A stretch of DNA of 64,000 bases from Gymnopilus junonius (lineage: Eukaryota; Basidiomycota; Agaricomycetes; Agaricales; Galerinaceae), in contig JADNYJ010000093.1 in the NCBI GenBank assembly GCA_015501075.1, positions 92,507 through 156,506 on the forward strand, in the 5' to 3' direction. The position numbers and the translations under genes were made by a program. Under the pieces are notes generated by a model that had not been told where the DNA came from, made no database searches, and was given only the letters and a program-made list of their open reading frames with translations. Below, one piece after another: positions 46,988 through 59,291 of the stretch (position 1 is the stretch's first letter; each line of letters opens with the position of its first letter).

Positions 46988-49900
46988 TTACCCAATGACA
47001 TCTAGGACATCACTCTCAGTAGCCCTCTCCAAGGCAGTATAACCAAGTTTATCAGTTGCATTCACATCTACTCCTTTGGAGAGGAGGAACTGAACAACAT
47101 CATCCTTCTTTAAACCTCTAGAAGCTACAATGAGAGCAGGACCACCCTGAATGTTGAGATTGAGGCCTTCATGAGAGAGGAGCAACAGGACAATTTTCAA
47201 GTGCCCATTTTGAGCTGCTTCTGTAAGAGCAGTATTACCAAATTTGTTAACTGCATTAACATCTACCTCTTTGAATAGGAGAGACTGAACAACATCCTCT
47301 TTTCTCCTGTGGGAAGCTGCAATAAGAGCTTCACCACCATGAACTTCAAAATTGATACCTTCATGAAAGAGAAGCAACTGGATAATTTGCTATTGCTCCA
47401 TAATAGCAGCTGCAATAAGAGCTGGTCCACCCTGAAATTCAAGATCAAGTCCTTCACAAGAGAGGAGCCACTGGACAAAATCTTGGTTTCTATAGACAGC
47501 AGCAGTTTCAAGTGCAGGATGACCATGTTTGTCAGTTGCATTGATATCTACTCCTTTGGAGAGCAGCAACTGAATAATGTCTTTATCACCTTTCTCTACA
47601 GAGTACTGATTCCAATGCCAAATATATTGGTTTGCAGGCACTAAAGCTGCAATAAGTGCAGGGCCACCCTGCACTTCAAGATTGAGGTCTTTATGAGAGA
47701 GGAGCCACTGTAAAAGTCTTTTGCCTCTAATCCTAGCAGCCATCTCAAGTGCAATATGACCATCTTTGTCTGTTGCATTGACATCTACTCCTTTGGAGAG
47801 AAGCAACTCAATAATATTTTGACCTCCCCCCTCAGAAGCTGCAATGAGAGCAAGACCACCCTGCACTTCAAGGTTAAGGCCTCCATATGAGAGGAGCAAC
47901 TGGACAACATCCTGGTGCTTTTTTCTACTAGCTTCCACCAGGGCAGAAATGTTGTCCTGATTGGTATTAATGTCTACTCCTTTAGAGAGGAGTGATTGCA
48001 CTGTCTCTTTATTGCTATTCCTAGCGGCTTCAATAAGAGCAGAACCACCCTGCACTTCAAGGTTGAAGCCTTCATGATGGAGAAGTATCTCAACAACTTT
48101 TTGATGGCCATATGTAGCTGCCTCAATCAAAGCAGTGTTGCCTTCCATGTCCACTGTATTGACATTGATTTCTTTCTGTGCCAGCAGAAAGTCAACAGTT
48201 GTGTTATGTCCTTGATTTGCAGCTAGCATAAGTGAAGTTTGACCATTTGAAGTGAACTTATAACAGAATTCCTTTGTTGAGAAAAGAACACTGTGCAGTC
48301 CATAATATGCAGCTACATGACATGGTGAAAATATATCTGGAATGCCATCACCAGATGGAAGGTCAATATGATATTCAGAAATACTTGAAATGAACTCAGA
48401 TATGCAATCTAGAAAGTTGGTATCTTCAGTATAGCATCTATGAGCATGTTTTCCCCAGTTATTATAGGAGTACTGCAGCAAGGGCCCTTTCTTAAAGAAG
48501 GAGATCAACTGATAGTAGTCTCCTATTCTTTGAAAGCCAAAAGCTGAAAGATAAGCAATGCAACTTGAAGTGATAAGTGTGTGGGGATTTATAAATATAT
48601 CTGAGGCCAGGCTTCTGAGGTCACTTCTGAAGGAGTTGCCTCTGAAAAAATCATATGCAGTGTAGTCTAAAATTAAAACTTTGTTGTTTAATAGTTATTA
48701 TATTTTGGCAAAGAAAGATGTACTCATGTGTGAGGTGTACTGATCCACTCTCTTTATCATGAACAACTAGCCCACAACAGAAGGTAATAATTGATCCAGA
48801 TGGTGTAATGTCACCAGTGTCAAATGTTCAAGTATCCACTTGAAATGCAAGTGCATGCTGTAATTCTTCCATTTTCAGAGATTAGAGAGCATGTGTTAGC
48901 CAGCCAATAGCCTGGAGTGCAAGATTAGCTTGTGCCTTTGGTTGACCACTAATTCACTTTAAGGGGACTTGGTAGATGCCATTAAGGTCAGATGGAAGAA
49001 GCTCCAGAGCATGTTGCAAAGTGTTCTTGCTTATACATCCATCCAATTCTTTGACTTGCAAGGAGACAGCTAAGAACCTTCAAGTTCTCTATATTAGAAA
49101 TTATTAACAAATTAAATAAGATAAGCCACATACATTCCTTGAGCCTTTTTATTCAGTTTAGTCTGTTGCTTTGAGGTCCTCATCATCTTGCAGGAGACCC
49201 TGGAGGGTGGAACTCTTCCTTATATTTTCATTAATAAAATGCTCAATGTCAGCCTCAGTGTGAGCCTCCATATGGATTGTGATTCTGTCCTGAGGTAGTG
49301 TATGCAAGAAGTTGAGTGGATGTGATGTGACAAGTAGATTTAGAGGAGTTGGTTAAGAAGTATCATCCTTGAGTGATCAAATGTTTCATCCAATGCATCA
49401 AGAACAACATAAACTGTAGTGAAAAGAGACAAAAGGTGTTCAAGCATCCCAACCATTTTATCCTCCAATGGGCATGTCAATGTCTGTTGGTGATTGTTAT
49501 AGACCCCTTCAATGTAAGACAGCAAGGATGGACAGTGTTCAACCAATTGTTTAATGAATGAGGCAATGATGTCTGCAGGTACATGTGAATAGGGAAAAGC
49601 ATGGGTACAGCATACCCATATGGGTCATGGGTATGGGTACTGGTGGGTATGGGTATGGGTCACGATTCCCATACCCGTGACCTTTAAAACAAGCCCAAGA
49701 ACATCTGAAACGGATAAGAATTGAGTGAGATATAGCTGAAATATGCAATTTTGTGCCAAGATACCCATGGGTTACCCATGCTTTTCCCTACATGTGAATC
49801 ATTGCTGTGGAAGAATGCACAGACAATGGCAACATGAGTCTCAGATTGGAAGTGATCTTGCAAATGCTTAGTGATAACTGACCTTTAGGAAAGGAAGTGA

Positions 49901-50400
49901 GAATCAGCCAACATCAGAATAAGTGAACAGACTTATGTGAGAAATGTCTTTCCCACCCCAGCTGTAAAAGTAGGGCATTTCAGCACATTGAAGCATCGAT
50001 GGAAAAACAGGACAATACTCACACCCTCCAATGATTGACACAACTCCCTTCTTCTTCGAAAAGCCAGTCTTTGAACTCATGACTGTCAAGGAACCAAGCA
50101 CCAGTCCCGCGAGTGCACTTTGAATAGGTGTCGCTTTGAATAGCCCTGAAGTTAATGGGTGTAAGCCAGTTGGCGATCTCTCATAGTTCTGATGTAGTAT
50201 GAACTACGTGTCAGTAATCCATGAAATTCAAATTTATGGTCAGACTGACTGCGATAGGGCTGATCATTAGGCGAGTTGTTGGTTACAATGTCTCCCCCAG
50301 CTGTGAGGAATTGCATGTTGTGGACTGAAAAGTTGTTAGCTTCGTTGAATAGAATTGATGTCTCAGTGTTCGGTCGGCGCATTGTGATATCTGTCACCAT
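46988..50400 (-). pseudogene. STAND (NACHT-type) NTPase with ankyrin repeats, disrupted
   Basis: Minus strand. The N-terminal exon (50152-50400) reads ILFNEANNFSVHNMQF and GGDIVTNN, the usual leader of fungal STAND proteins. Next comes the GTGAWFLDSHEFKDW region, with remnants of a P-loop (GWERHF near 49960). Walker B is VYVVLDALDE (49430). NPHTLITSSCIAYL and LLQYSYNNWGKHAH precede about ten ankyrin repeats (47000-48270) with the pattern GNTALIEAATYGHQKVVEIL. Such proteins act in fungal self/non-self recognition. Disabling features are a TAG at 47390-47392 within the repeats, stops in the P-loop region, and a MITE at 49590-49790 between P-loop and Walker B. Confidence 0.75.
49590..49790. mobile_element. 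hAT-like MITE, ATGGGTA/TACCCAT array, 8-bp target duplication
   Basis: A 201-bp element, TAGGGAAAAGCATGGGTA / TACCCATGCTTTTCCCTA, perfectly inverted over 18 bp, flanked by CATGTGAA at 49582-49589 and 49791-49798. The interior carries GGGTATGGGT/ACCCATACCC repeats and a core with CAAGAACATC and AAACGG. It interrupts the STAND-ankyrin gene. Confidence 0.9.
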
Positions 50401-52178
50401 TATCAGTCAATAATGTTATAAATGGAAAGCAAAACTGCCACATACTGGGATGGTGGGTAGTAGGATCACCCATGGTTTGTAAGTGCAAAGAAATTCAACG
50501 ATGATAATGAAGAACGGCGAGAGGATGAGAGGATGGAAAGAACGGTAGGTACTACGGAGTGCTGATGTGGATTGAGGCTGTGACTGGCAGCTTGCGGAAC
50601 ATGCGGCTGCCTCGTGGGGGTGTACAAAATTGGCGCCTTGCAGAACATTATTGGCTGTAGCGAACAAGAACGCGTGGCTGCTGTGTGCAGCCTATCCTCA
50701 CCGTTCATTGATTTCTTACCAGTCATACAATTCTTGATTGTCACGTCGAATTGGCATCATGACTACGTACACTTCATTGTCGTTTTCTTTTCCTCCAAAC
50801 TGTAGCCAGAGCATGAGGTGAGGAAGTCACTTCCGCTATAGGCGCCCATCAGAAATCACAGCCTCATCACGTCCGAAGACAATCGGATACAGATAACGGT
50901 CATCAAATCGATGCCCGAGGCATGCGGAAAGGCCGTGGAAGAAAGCGGTCCACAATACATCACTGGTGCTTGCATTGGAAGATCACAGCTCCTTCGATTT
51001 CGAACTGGACGCTGAAGATGGATAAAGGTGTGCGAGAAAGAACGCCGAACAGAGAGCAGACCGCCATTGTCAACGTCGAGTTTGACGGCATGAGAAGATT
51101 CGCCTCATTACAAGCTGTTATCAGCATCACCCTCGCGCATCTCAGCCAATGGAACCGGGACCATATTTCGTAGATTCGAGGTAAGGCGCACACTCCCAGA
51201 GAGAAGCGTTACACACAGTATTTGAAAGGAAACCGTTAAATGACTCACAGTATTGTCCGCCCTGATTCTCCGTTTCGCCCTAGACGAAAATGTATCCTTG
51301 ATCAATTTAGTTTCAAAAAAAAATGTTTACTTACAATCGAGAATAATAATTCCGAGAGACGGTACAGATAACGACTTGGCTCAGATGGACAAGAAATCTA
51401 GCAAGCATGCTGTTGACGATCTTGGGACGGGTGCTGTAGAAGGTAACAGCAGTGGTCCGGTATCTATATCATTTATTAACAAGGACGAGCCTGTCGTTTT
51501 CTTCTCAATTCCAGTGTACTAGTGGTGATAACGTCAGTAATCTGCAAGTTTCACATATTTTCTGTCGCTGACGAACTTCGTTAGGGCTGTCATTTTGTTG
51601 CTTGTTGTCAAGTGTAGAGAGGACCGTATTTGAGTAATAAAAGATTCACAGGTCCGAATAATGAGCAAGCAAGCGTGATCGGGCCCTACGAAGCATGGTC
51701 CAGGCTTCAGTAAGTGGTAGTTGGAACGCCGACTTGAGTCAAGAGGAGTCAGAGATCGCCTTGGATTATCCTCCGCATCGATTCTAAACGAAAGCTTGTT
51801 CCTAACTGATAAGAGCCGTTCAAGTGTGGTCATTGGTCATGACCATTGAAAGGACGCGCTTGAAAGCAAGTATTCTAATATTCGAAGATGGTCATTAGAA
51901 GGCGCGATCACAGGAAGTACCTGATAGTGTGAGCCAGAGGACCGAGAGACAAGCGCTTTATAATAACGAAATGCCCAGAGACACGCTGCGATAGAGGCAG
52001 ACTCGGGAGAAAGAGAGAAAGAGCAAGACCGGGGAACAGCGGCGGGCCAACCCGTTGACGTCAAAAATCCAAAGGCGGATACAAATTCCCACGAACAACA
52101 TGGCCCCAGATTTATTTCGAGGACAACAACCCCAACGCGAGTCTGTTCACCACGTCGACATCCTTCCTCCCTCACAAA
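50401..52178. other. No firm gene; upstream region of the PDH gene
   Basis: CpG content returns to normal. Short frames on both strands (for example 50922-51173 and 51253-51522, plus) lack motifs. The stretch just before 52179 is C/A-rich, as often seen near fungal starts. Confidence 0.3.
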
Positions 52179-53734
52179 ATGGCCTCCTTAGCCAGGCTCC
52201 GTCACATAAACAGGCTCGTAAGTGTATCTTTAATTATTCACAACCCTACCCCCTTTCTTCCCACAAAATATTACAGAAAATCCACTAACCTAACCCCACA
52301 CCACCCTATTTCTCTAGGCCATCCCGCGGGCGGCCTTCCAAGTCCGCTCGGTGCAGACGACAGCTGACACGACCCAGCTGCACAATAAACCCGATGACGT
52401 GCACACGGGCGCCCCCATGACTGTTCGGCTGCACGAAGACTCGTTCAAGGGGTACAACTGCGAGATCCCCGACCTCGAGGTGCAGATCACCAAGGATGAG
52501 CTGTTGGTGATGTACAAGCAGATGCAGACGGTGCGAAGGATGGAGATGGCTGCTGATGCGCTGTATAAGGCGAAGCTCGTTAGAGGGTTCTGCCATTTGG
52601 CTATTGGACAGGTGGGTTCTCGGTTCATTTCGGTTCATATTTCTTTCTTTCGCTAACATGGCTCTTTGTTGTATGTAGGAAGCCGTCTCTGTTGGCTTGG
52701 AGCATGGTATAACCAAGACTGACCGCGTCATCACTGCTACCGCTGCCACCCCTTCGCTATCATGCGTGGAGGCACCATCCGGGGCGTTATCGCGGAGCTA
52801 TTAGGTCGCCAAGATGGCATGTCCCCATGGTAAAGGTGGCTCGATGCACATCTTCACCCCTACCTTCTTTGGCGGGAATGGTATCGGTCGGCGCCCAGGT
52901 TCCCATCGGCGCTGGCGTGAGCTTTGCACAGAAGTATCTCGGCGAGAAGACGTGTACGTTTGCGCTGTATGGCGATGGTGCGAGTAACCAGGGCCAGGTG
53001 TTCGAAGCTTTCAACATGGTATGCCAGTTTTTCCTTTGACTAACGTGCAACAGAAATTTATTTCGATTTCTACAGGCCAAGCTCTGGAACCTCCCGACTG
53101 TTTTTCGTCTGCGAGAACAACAAGTATGGAATGGGTACCTCCGCTGCTCGTTCGTCCTCAAACACCGACTATTACACTCGCGGTGATAAGATCCCTGGTC
53201 TCCAGGTTCGTCTTCTAATGCTTATCTTCACTTTATAATGATGCTCATTTTTTATTTATTTCTTTACTCTAGGTGAACGGAATGGACATCATCGCTGCCA
53301 AGCGCGCTGTCGAGTACGCTCGTAAATGGGCCGTCGACGACGAAAAAGGTCCTCTGCTCCTCGAATTCGTGACATACCGCTACGGAGGCCACTCGTACGT
53401 CCAGTTCACACACCCCACCCCTTAATCTGACTAATATACACCCCACAGTATGTCCGACCCCGGAACGACCTACCGTACGCGCGAGGAAGTCCAGCGCATG
53501 CGCTCAACTCAAGACCCTATCCGCGGTCTTCAGAAATACATTGAAGAATGGGGCGTCGCTACCGAACAGGAATTGAAGGCCCTGGATAAGGAAGCCAAGG
53601 CGGAAGTCGACCAGGCCGTGGAGGAGGCGAAACAGAGCCCTGAGCCTCAATCAGTCGATCTGTGGAGCGATATTTATTACAAGGGCACTGAGCCGCCTAG
53701 GATGAGGGGCAGGGAAAGGGAGGAGGTGGGTTGA
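52179..53734 (+). CDS. PDA1: Pyruvate dehydrogenase E1 component alpha subunit, six exons, with four single-base indels
   Basis: Mitochondrial E1-alpha, which with E1-beta decarboxylates pyruvate using thiamine diphosphate. Exons: 52179-52217, 52318-52611, 52679-53018, 53076-53205, 53273-53394, 53449-53734. The N-terminus [13 protein letters not shown] suits a mitochondrial presequence. Seen: [27 protein letters not shown], the TPP motif [15 protein letters not shown]...CENN, and the phosphorylation loop YRYGGHSMSDPG. Four single-base changes break the frame: a missing T at ITA/YRCH (near 52737), an extra C in TCCCCATGG (near 52830), an extra G in ATCGGTCGG (near 52885) and an extra T in GTTTTTCG (near 53103). 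Their net +2 accounts exactly for the exon sum of 1211 versus 1209 bases (402 residues). All lie at short runs and may be assembly errors. Confidence 0.9.
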
Positions 53735-55283
53735 TTTTTGATTTTTAGTTTTCTTTTGGGCCCTAGGGTTCTTCCTTTTTGGTGACGGAAGCTGATGACG
53801 CGTTGTTCAAATCTATTTTTAGGTTCACGTTTTCTAAACGACCCGATCGACATTCCGAGAATACGCCGACCATGTGACCGTCCTTATTCCCCTCCTCGCC
53901 AGTCTTCCTTACCTTGGCGCATACACGGCTGGCTGTCGTACAGTACCTAGAGGCTAGAAGTTTCTTGCCGTCCATCCATGTTACTTTTATACATGCATAA
54001 GTATAGATTTTATTGCGCTTGTTCGCGTTAACAGTAACTTGAAGCGAGCCTAAGTATTCCTTTCGTGTTTTCTTATCCTGTCCTGTCCTGTACCCCTTTT
54101 TAAAATTTATATTTGATTTCGGATTAATGATTAGATTTCCTTTCCTCTCGTACTTGCTGTGGATTTCGAAGTCGGAAGTCAGAAGCGGCAAGTCGTCCGA
54201 GAATCGTCCAGTCGGCTGGGAATGAGTGAAGGAGGAAGAACTTCGAGTTTCAAGTGTTTCGACTGTTCGAAAATATTTTGATTTCCTGCACCGTTTTACG
54301 AGTGTCCTAACTTCTGGCTTGCATTGCAATTTCTTAGGTGTTCAATCTCACGGCGCAGGGTTATATGCAAACAGGATGCAAAGTCGACTCGGACTCATAT
54401 GTATGTTGATATTCCAAATTTCTGATCCCTTTTCGACTCGGTTATCTTTTGCCTTTGGACGCGATCAAGATATCCAACCTGAAAGCTCGGTAACGACGTC
54501 ATTGACAATCTCTCCATGCATGAGGGAGAAAGGTGCTAAAGAGAAGTGGCAATGACACAGTGAGTGTCAGTTATGCCTTGCTCTAAATCAACAGAGGATT
54601 ATTCCTAGAGCCTGAAAATGTGAGTCAACAACCAAGGTTTGAAAAATAAAATGAGGGAAAAGTACTTACTTCCCCAGCTAATTATTTACTTGCTAACAGC
54701 GAGATTACAGTTCACGAATTTTACAACCAGCTCTGCACATGAAAGAGTTGTGGCCTTAAGAGTTGATGGGGTCATGGAGAACCGAGCTCAGAATCGATGG
54801 TAGGCCCATGCCAAGGCACGGTTACGGGACAGACTAAAGAATAGCTTATAGCCTCATACTATGGAACCTCCAAGGTCGCCAGCTAAATATAACCCAGAAC
54901 AGAAATTAAGGTAATCGTTGGAGAGGCAAATGTTGCCACAGACGACATGAGACAGAGACAGGAAGAAATGAGTGCCTACGATAGCCCGCGAATGCTTCTC
55001 ATTGGCGAAGCAAGGAAATGTAAGCAGTCGACAGATAATCAAGCAGCAAATTTTGAGCAAGTTAGTTGGAAGGAGACTAACGAAAGATGTCGGGACTACT
55101 AAATAATTTAAAAGGCTTACTACATAATCCGATTTTATGCTCACTTTACCATTCTGAGTTCTCGCAGAACCACAATGATGGACGCATTTCTTCAGCGCGT
55201 AGCTACTCCAGCTGTACCCTGACTTCAAAGTATACGTACCTGAAGCAGTCCGACGTCCTGTAGCACTCGTAATCTACATCAAT
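53735..55283. other. No gene seen
   Basis: Sequence between the PDH gene and the Harbinger element. A minus frame of 188 codons (53763-54329) runs into the 3' side of the PDH gene and has no family features. I see no repeat. Confidence 0.3.
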
Positions 55284-55485
55284 AGTGGAATGCAGAGTTG
55301 ACGTAGCGGTCACTATGCTACGTGATTTTGAACAACCGCTACACTTGACCTTAGCGCTACAACTCCGACAGGTAAAGTACCCTTGCTACGCAGTAAGCCA
55401 CTACATGCGCTACAGTGCAAGCTGAGTTCAAATCTGTTCGTGACTCAGCACAGTGCCGTTCAGTTTGCCGTTACTCAGGTAAGCT

Positions 55486-55537
55486 GTGCCTGCAACGCAT
55501 TTGCCACGTGACTTTGTGGCAAATGCGTTGCAGGCAC
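55486..55537. repeat. Perfect 22-bp hairpin upstream of the transposase
   Basis: GTGCCTGCAACGCATTTGCC plus AC is followed by an 8-base loop GTGACTTT and its exact inverse. It lies 62 bases before the transposase ATG, inside the Harbinger element. It could be a regulatory stem-loop or a tiny fold-back insertion. Confidence 0.8.
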
Positions 55538-55598
55538 CCGCCGTAGATGTTATCTATTCCGTTCGATGTTTATATGCTCATCCTGATCGATCTATTCA

Positions 55599-57125
55599 AT
55601 GCCTCACCTCAGCGACAGACAGAAGCATGCAAATGCTTTACTAGAAGCCTATATCTTGCAAACTATCATCGAGGCCCAGGAATCTGCGAGTGTACATGAC
55701 ACTGACAGCACGGGATCTTACTGGGAGATGAACTCGGAAAAGGCAGGATCGGACAACGGCAGCGATGCTTCGAGTGGCTGGGGCATGGAAATTGAGGACG
55801 AGGTATGCCCTGTGTCTGATATGGTTATTCAAGCCTGTCACAAGCTCTACAAAAGTTTCTACATTGAAGAGTGTCGCAAAATCCCCAAAACTTGTGAAAA
55901 CCTGAACATGCTCCTTACCCAGTACAAGACTGGCTTTCCGGACATCTTCTGTTCATACCTCCGCATCACACCTGACTGCTTCGACAGCCTCCTTGAGACC
56001 ATTCAACACCACGTGGCCTTCCAGAACAATTCAAACAATCCCCAGATGCCTGTTGAACAACAACTTGCAATTGCGCTGTACCGTTTCGGCCACTTTGGAA
56101 ATGGCGTCAGTACTCTGAAGGTAGCCCTGTGGGCTGGGGTTGGTTATGGAACTGTCTGTGAGTGCACGAACCGAGTCATGCGTGCTTGCTGTGATGAGCG
56201 CTTTCATCGCATTGTCATGCAGTGGCCCTCAGAGGCCGAGATTGAGGAAGCCAAGGAGTGGGTTGAAGCTAACTCCTGTCCATCCTGGTGTGAGGGCTGG
56301 CTTATGGTGGATGGAACTCTCATCCCCATGTTTCAACGTCCTCACCATTTTGGAAGTGCATACTTTGACCACAAATCAAACTACTCAGAGAATGTTCAAG
56401 TGGGTTCTTTCTGTGTCTTTATCTAATGGTTCTGACCATATTTCATAGATAATAAACATGCCAAACCTTCGGATTATTGACTATGGTATTGGGCTTCCTG
56501 GAAGTCAGCATGATGCTACTGCTTGGCAGCACATGCGTTTACCTCAAGAACATCAACGTTTGCTTAAAGATAATGAGTTTGTGTGGGCAGACTCAGCCTA
56601 CCCTGTTCGAACATGGTGTCAGGCACCATATAAGGAGTAGGTACCTTGATCTTTAGTAACTATTAAATGTGATACTGAATATTTTACAGGCCCGAAAAAT
56701 CAAGAGCAGAGAATACTGAATATAATTACCATGTTTCCCGTATTCGTATTCAGTCAGAACACTGCATGGGGTATTTAAAGGGCCGCTGGAGCTCTCTTTG
56801 TGGTCTGAGACTGCGAATCGATCACTCCAATGCAAAATCTATCGCATCAATTTGGATTATGACATGTATTCACCTACATAACTTTGCAATGGCACACGAA
56901 CATGGAACAAATGTCAAAGCTGATGATTTTTTTGTTGAAGGACAGCGGCTCATGCAAAAGGAGAGACAGGAGAGGATGGCTTGGGAGCTTGAACATGCAG
57001 AGGCCCTGGCTGCAGAAGAGGCTGGTTATGGTGATGGATCTGATGAGGCAGTGAATCTTTTAGAAGGGAGGATCAAACGTGAACAACTAAAGGAGTTATT
57101 ATTTGGGTATCTTAGAGCAGAATGA
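55599..57125 (+). CDS. PIF/Harbinger transposase (DDE_Tnp_4 type), three exons, apparently intact
   Basis: Exons 55599-56399, 56449-56636 and 56690-57125 join to a 474-residue frame without stops (introns 49 and 53 bp, GT-AG). The DDE catalytic set is Asp238 (LMVDGTLIP), Asp315 (VWADSAYP) and Glu353 (IQSEHCMGYLKGRW), with the conserved GSQHDATAW between. The first 120 residues are acidic, and the C-terminus (QRLMQKERQERMAWELEHAE) is helical and charged. It would cut at the terminal repeats and insert at 3-bp targets, together with the Myb/HTH-like partner encoded on the other strand. Confidence 0.88.
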
Positions 57126-57200
57126 TGACTATATTTAATGAGTGACTGAAGCTAGTTTTAAAGAGCGTTGGGTATGGATAATTATAAAGAAAGAGTTAGA

Positions 57201-58718
57201 TCATTTTGGAAGTTCTGGGTTTGGGAGTTCTGGGATGGTGCCACCTGCTCCAATGACTGCAGCCTGTAAACGAAGCATTTCAAGCTGCTTTTCAGCCATA
57301 AAATGCTCATGCTCACAGCATTCATGAGCATCTTCTAGTTGACGAAAGTCTCGCTCCTTCTCTGCAGCAATCCGAAGCTTCTCTCTCTCCAACTTTGACT
57401 TTGCTTGGATCTCAACAGTTTTGACTTTGACACATTAAACAGACTCATTGATGTCCTTGAGCATTTTGAGTGGGTGTTTGTGCTTCAAGGTGTTGACCTT
57501 AGGTGTCTCAGAAGGACCTTTTGGTTGTGAGGCTGCTGGTGCTGGAGGTGCAGGCAGAGGTGGCATTGGAGACTGTGCAGGAGCAGGAGAAGCAGAAGGG
57601 TTAACCTCCATACTTTGGTTGGCAAAACTCACATCAATCTCCTCATCATTCCATGGTGGAGATGAACCACGAAGGTTCTGACTTGGACTTGGAGAGTGAT
57701 CATCAAAGACATCCATATCCTACAAAAGATTATAGTAGTCTAATTTATTAATCACAATTTGAATAAACTCACCTCGTCATTTTGCGCCTTGGATTTATCA
57801 GCCTCGGATTCTTCCTCGTCATCATTGGCCTTTGCTCCTCAAGATAAGATGTCAACATTGACAGGAGTTGTACTGTTTGTGAGGCCAGAGAGGTCATGGA
57901 CAGGGCTGCTGCTCAAAAGAGCATGCAAACACTTGCACCACTTGAACTTTTTCTCAATTTGCTCTGTTGGCCAGTTAGTGAAAGCTTCGTTATTCAGAAA
58001 ATGGAAGTAAACATATGCCAAACATTGTATATTGGAGTACCAGTAGTAATCTCAGACTCACAACTGGACTCAATCAGTCCATGACCAATCTCTCCCAAAT
58101 TCTTTCGGAAACATTGGTAGGTGGTTTTCAAGCTGTTTGAAAGGATCAGCAAACAGAAAGGAAGCTCAAAAAATAAGGGACATATGTAGCAATGTGGGCC
58201 TTGATAGAAAAGGCCAGCTTTTCTGGAGCCATCTTCGAGTCCTTGAAGATCTCCGGCACCAGCAGATGGCAGACCTCGATGGCATTGAGATCACCCACAG
58301 TAACATCCACATCGCCCACAGAAAATCCAAAAACCTTTCAGTATTGAAGGCTGTCTTCAATTTTGGTGAGGAGTGTGTCTGTCAGGTGTACCAGTGCAGG
58401 ATCTGCCCATCTGCATGAATCTTAATTATCAAATCTTTTATGGCATTGAACTTCAACTAAGTCTCACCATACACAATCCTTTTCTTCTTTCTTGACCTCA
58501 GGTACTTCAGATTTCTCGACCTTCCCATGCTTCTTCACTGGTTTGGCATTTTCTTTCCCAAGGGACAGTTTGGGGTCAGATTTGTTGGGTTTAGCAGCCT
58601 TCGTGCCTTTTGCATTGCATTTGGCTCGGACTACAAGCAGCTGCTCCTTGAGAACTTGGAGCTGGGTATTTGCAGAAGGTGTATTGGATGTAGATGAATT
58701 AAGTAGAGGCTCAGACAT
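57201..58718 (-). pseudogene. Harbinger partner protein (HTH/Myb-like) gene, interrupted
   Basis: Starts MSEPLLNSSTSNTPSANTQ (58718), with a Lys-rich linker. Downstream motifs match the Harbinger partner family of basidiomycetes: LTDTLLTKIEDSLQY, SLKTTYQCFRKNLGEIGHGL, SSPVHDLSGLTNSTTPVN. A Pro-rich segment (57435-57716) and a coiled coil (REKLRIAAEKERDFRQLEDA) end the protein. A TAA at 57435-57437 splits the C-terminal coiled coil in frame, a TGA lies after SLQY, and frame changes occur near 58000-58140. Unspliced introns may explain some of these, but not the TAA. Confidence 0.6.
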
Positions 58719-59291
58719 GTAGAATTATGGTAATAGAAGGACTTTAGAGCCATATTCTATGTTTTTTGCACTAGTTTGAAGGTCTGCCATATTGCAACCA
58801 TGAGCTTGCTACACCATGCACTACAGAACCCATATTCGGGGAAGGAATCCCGAACTTTCTGTAGCATGGGAGTCATGACGAAATTCCCTAGCAACCATTT
58901 GTAGTGGCCGCTATGTCAACTCTGCATTCCACTAATGTTGCCCAGCTTCTCCAATGTCTCTTCTGCAAAGTGCACCTGTTCTCGAGCTCATTGCCATCTA
59001 CTTCTTGCAAATACCATGTATGTCACTTCTGCTCAAGCAAGTCTACCCTTGTTCTGATCATGCCACAAAGAATAGTGGTTGTGGGATTCATCAACATAGA
59101 TTCAGATCACAAAGAGAAATACATGTGTTTGGGCAGCGGGATGTTTTGAAAGCAGTTGAGAAGCAGCTTGTCCTAATGATTATCAGGAGTTCTGATAATC
59201 ATTTTTATATTTGGATGTTGTCAGTGCCTAATTGGGAAGGTATGCTTCACCTGTGGGTCTGCTGCTGATTTTTGGCCAGTTACTCATGTTG

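Larger units (their letters stand above)
55284..58933 (+). mobile_element. PIF/Harbinger DNA transposon, complete (3650 bp)
   Basis: Terminal inverted repeats AGTGGAATGCAGAGTTGAC... (left) and their inverse at the right, about 28 of 31 positions matching, flanked by a 3-bp duplication AAT (55281-55283 and 58934-58936). GCTAC/GTAGC motifs crowd both subterminal regions. It carries a DDE transposase on plus and a partner gene on minus, the usual two-gene Harbinger plan. Confidence 0.9.

Noticed and set aside
52306..52749. 147-codon minus-strand frame across PDH exon 2
   Set aside because: A mirror of the conserved PDH exon. Similar text near 62800 is explained by inverted PDH sequence.
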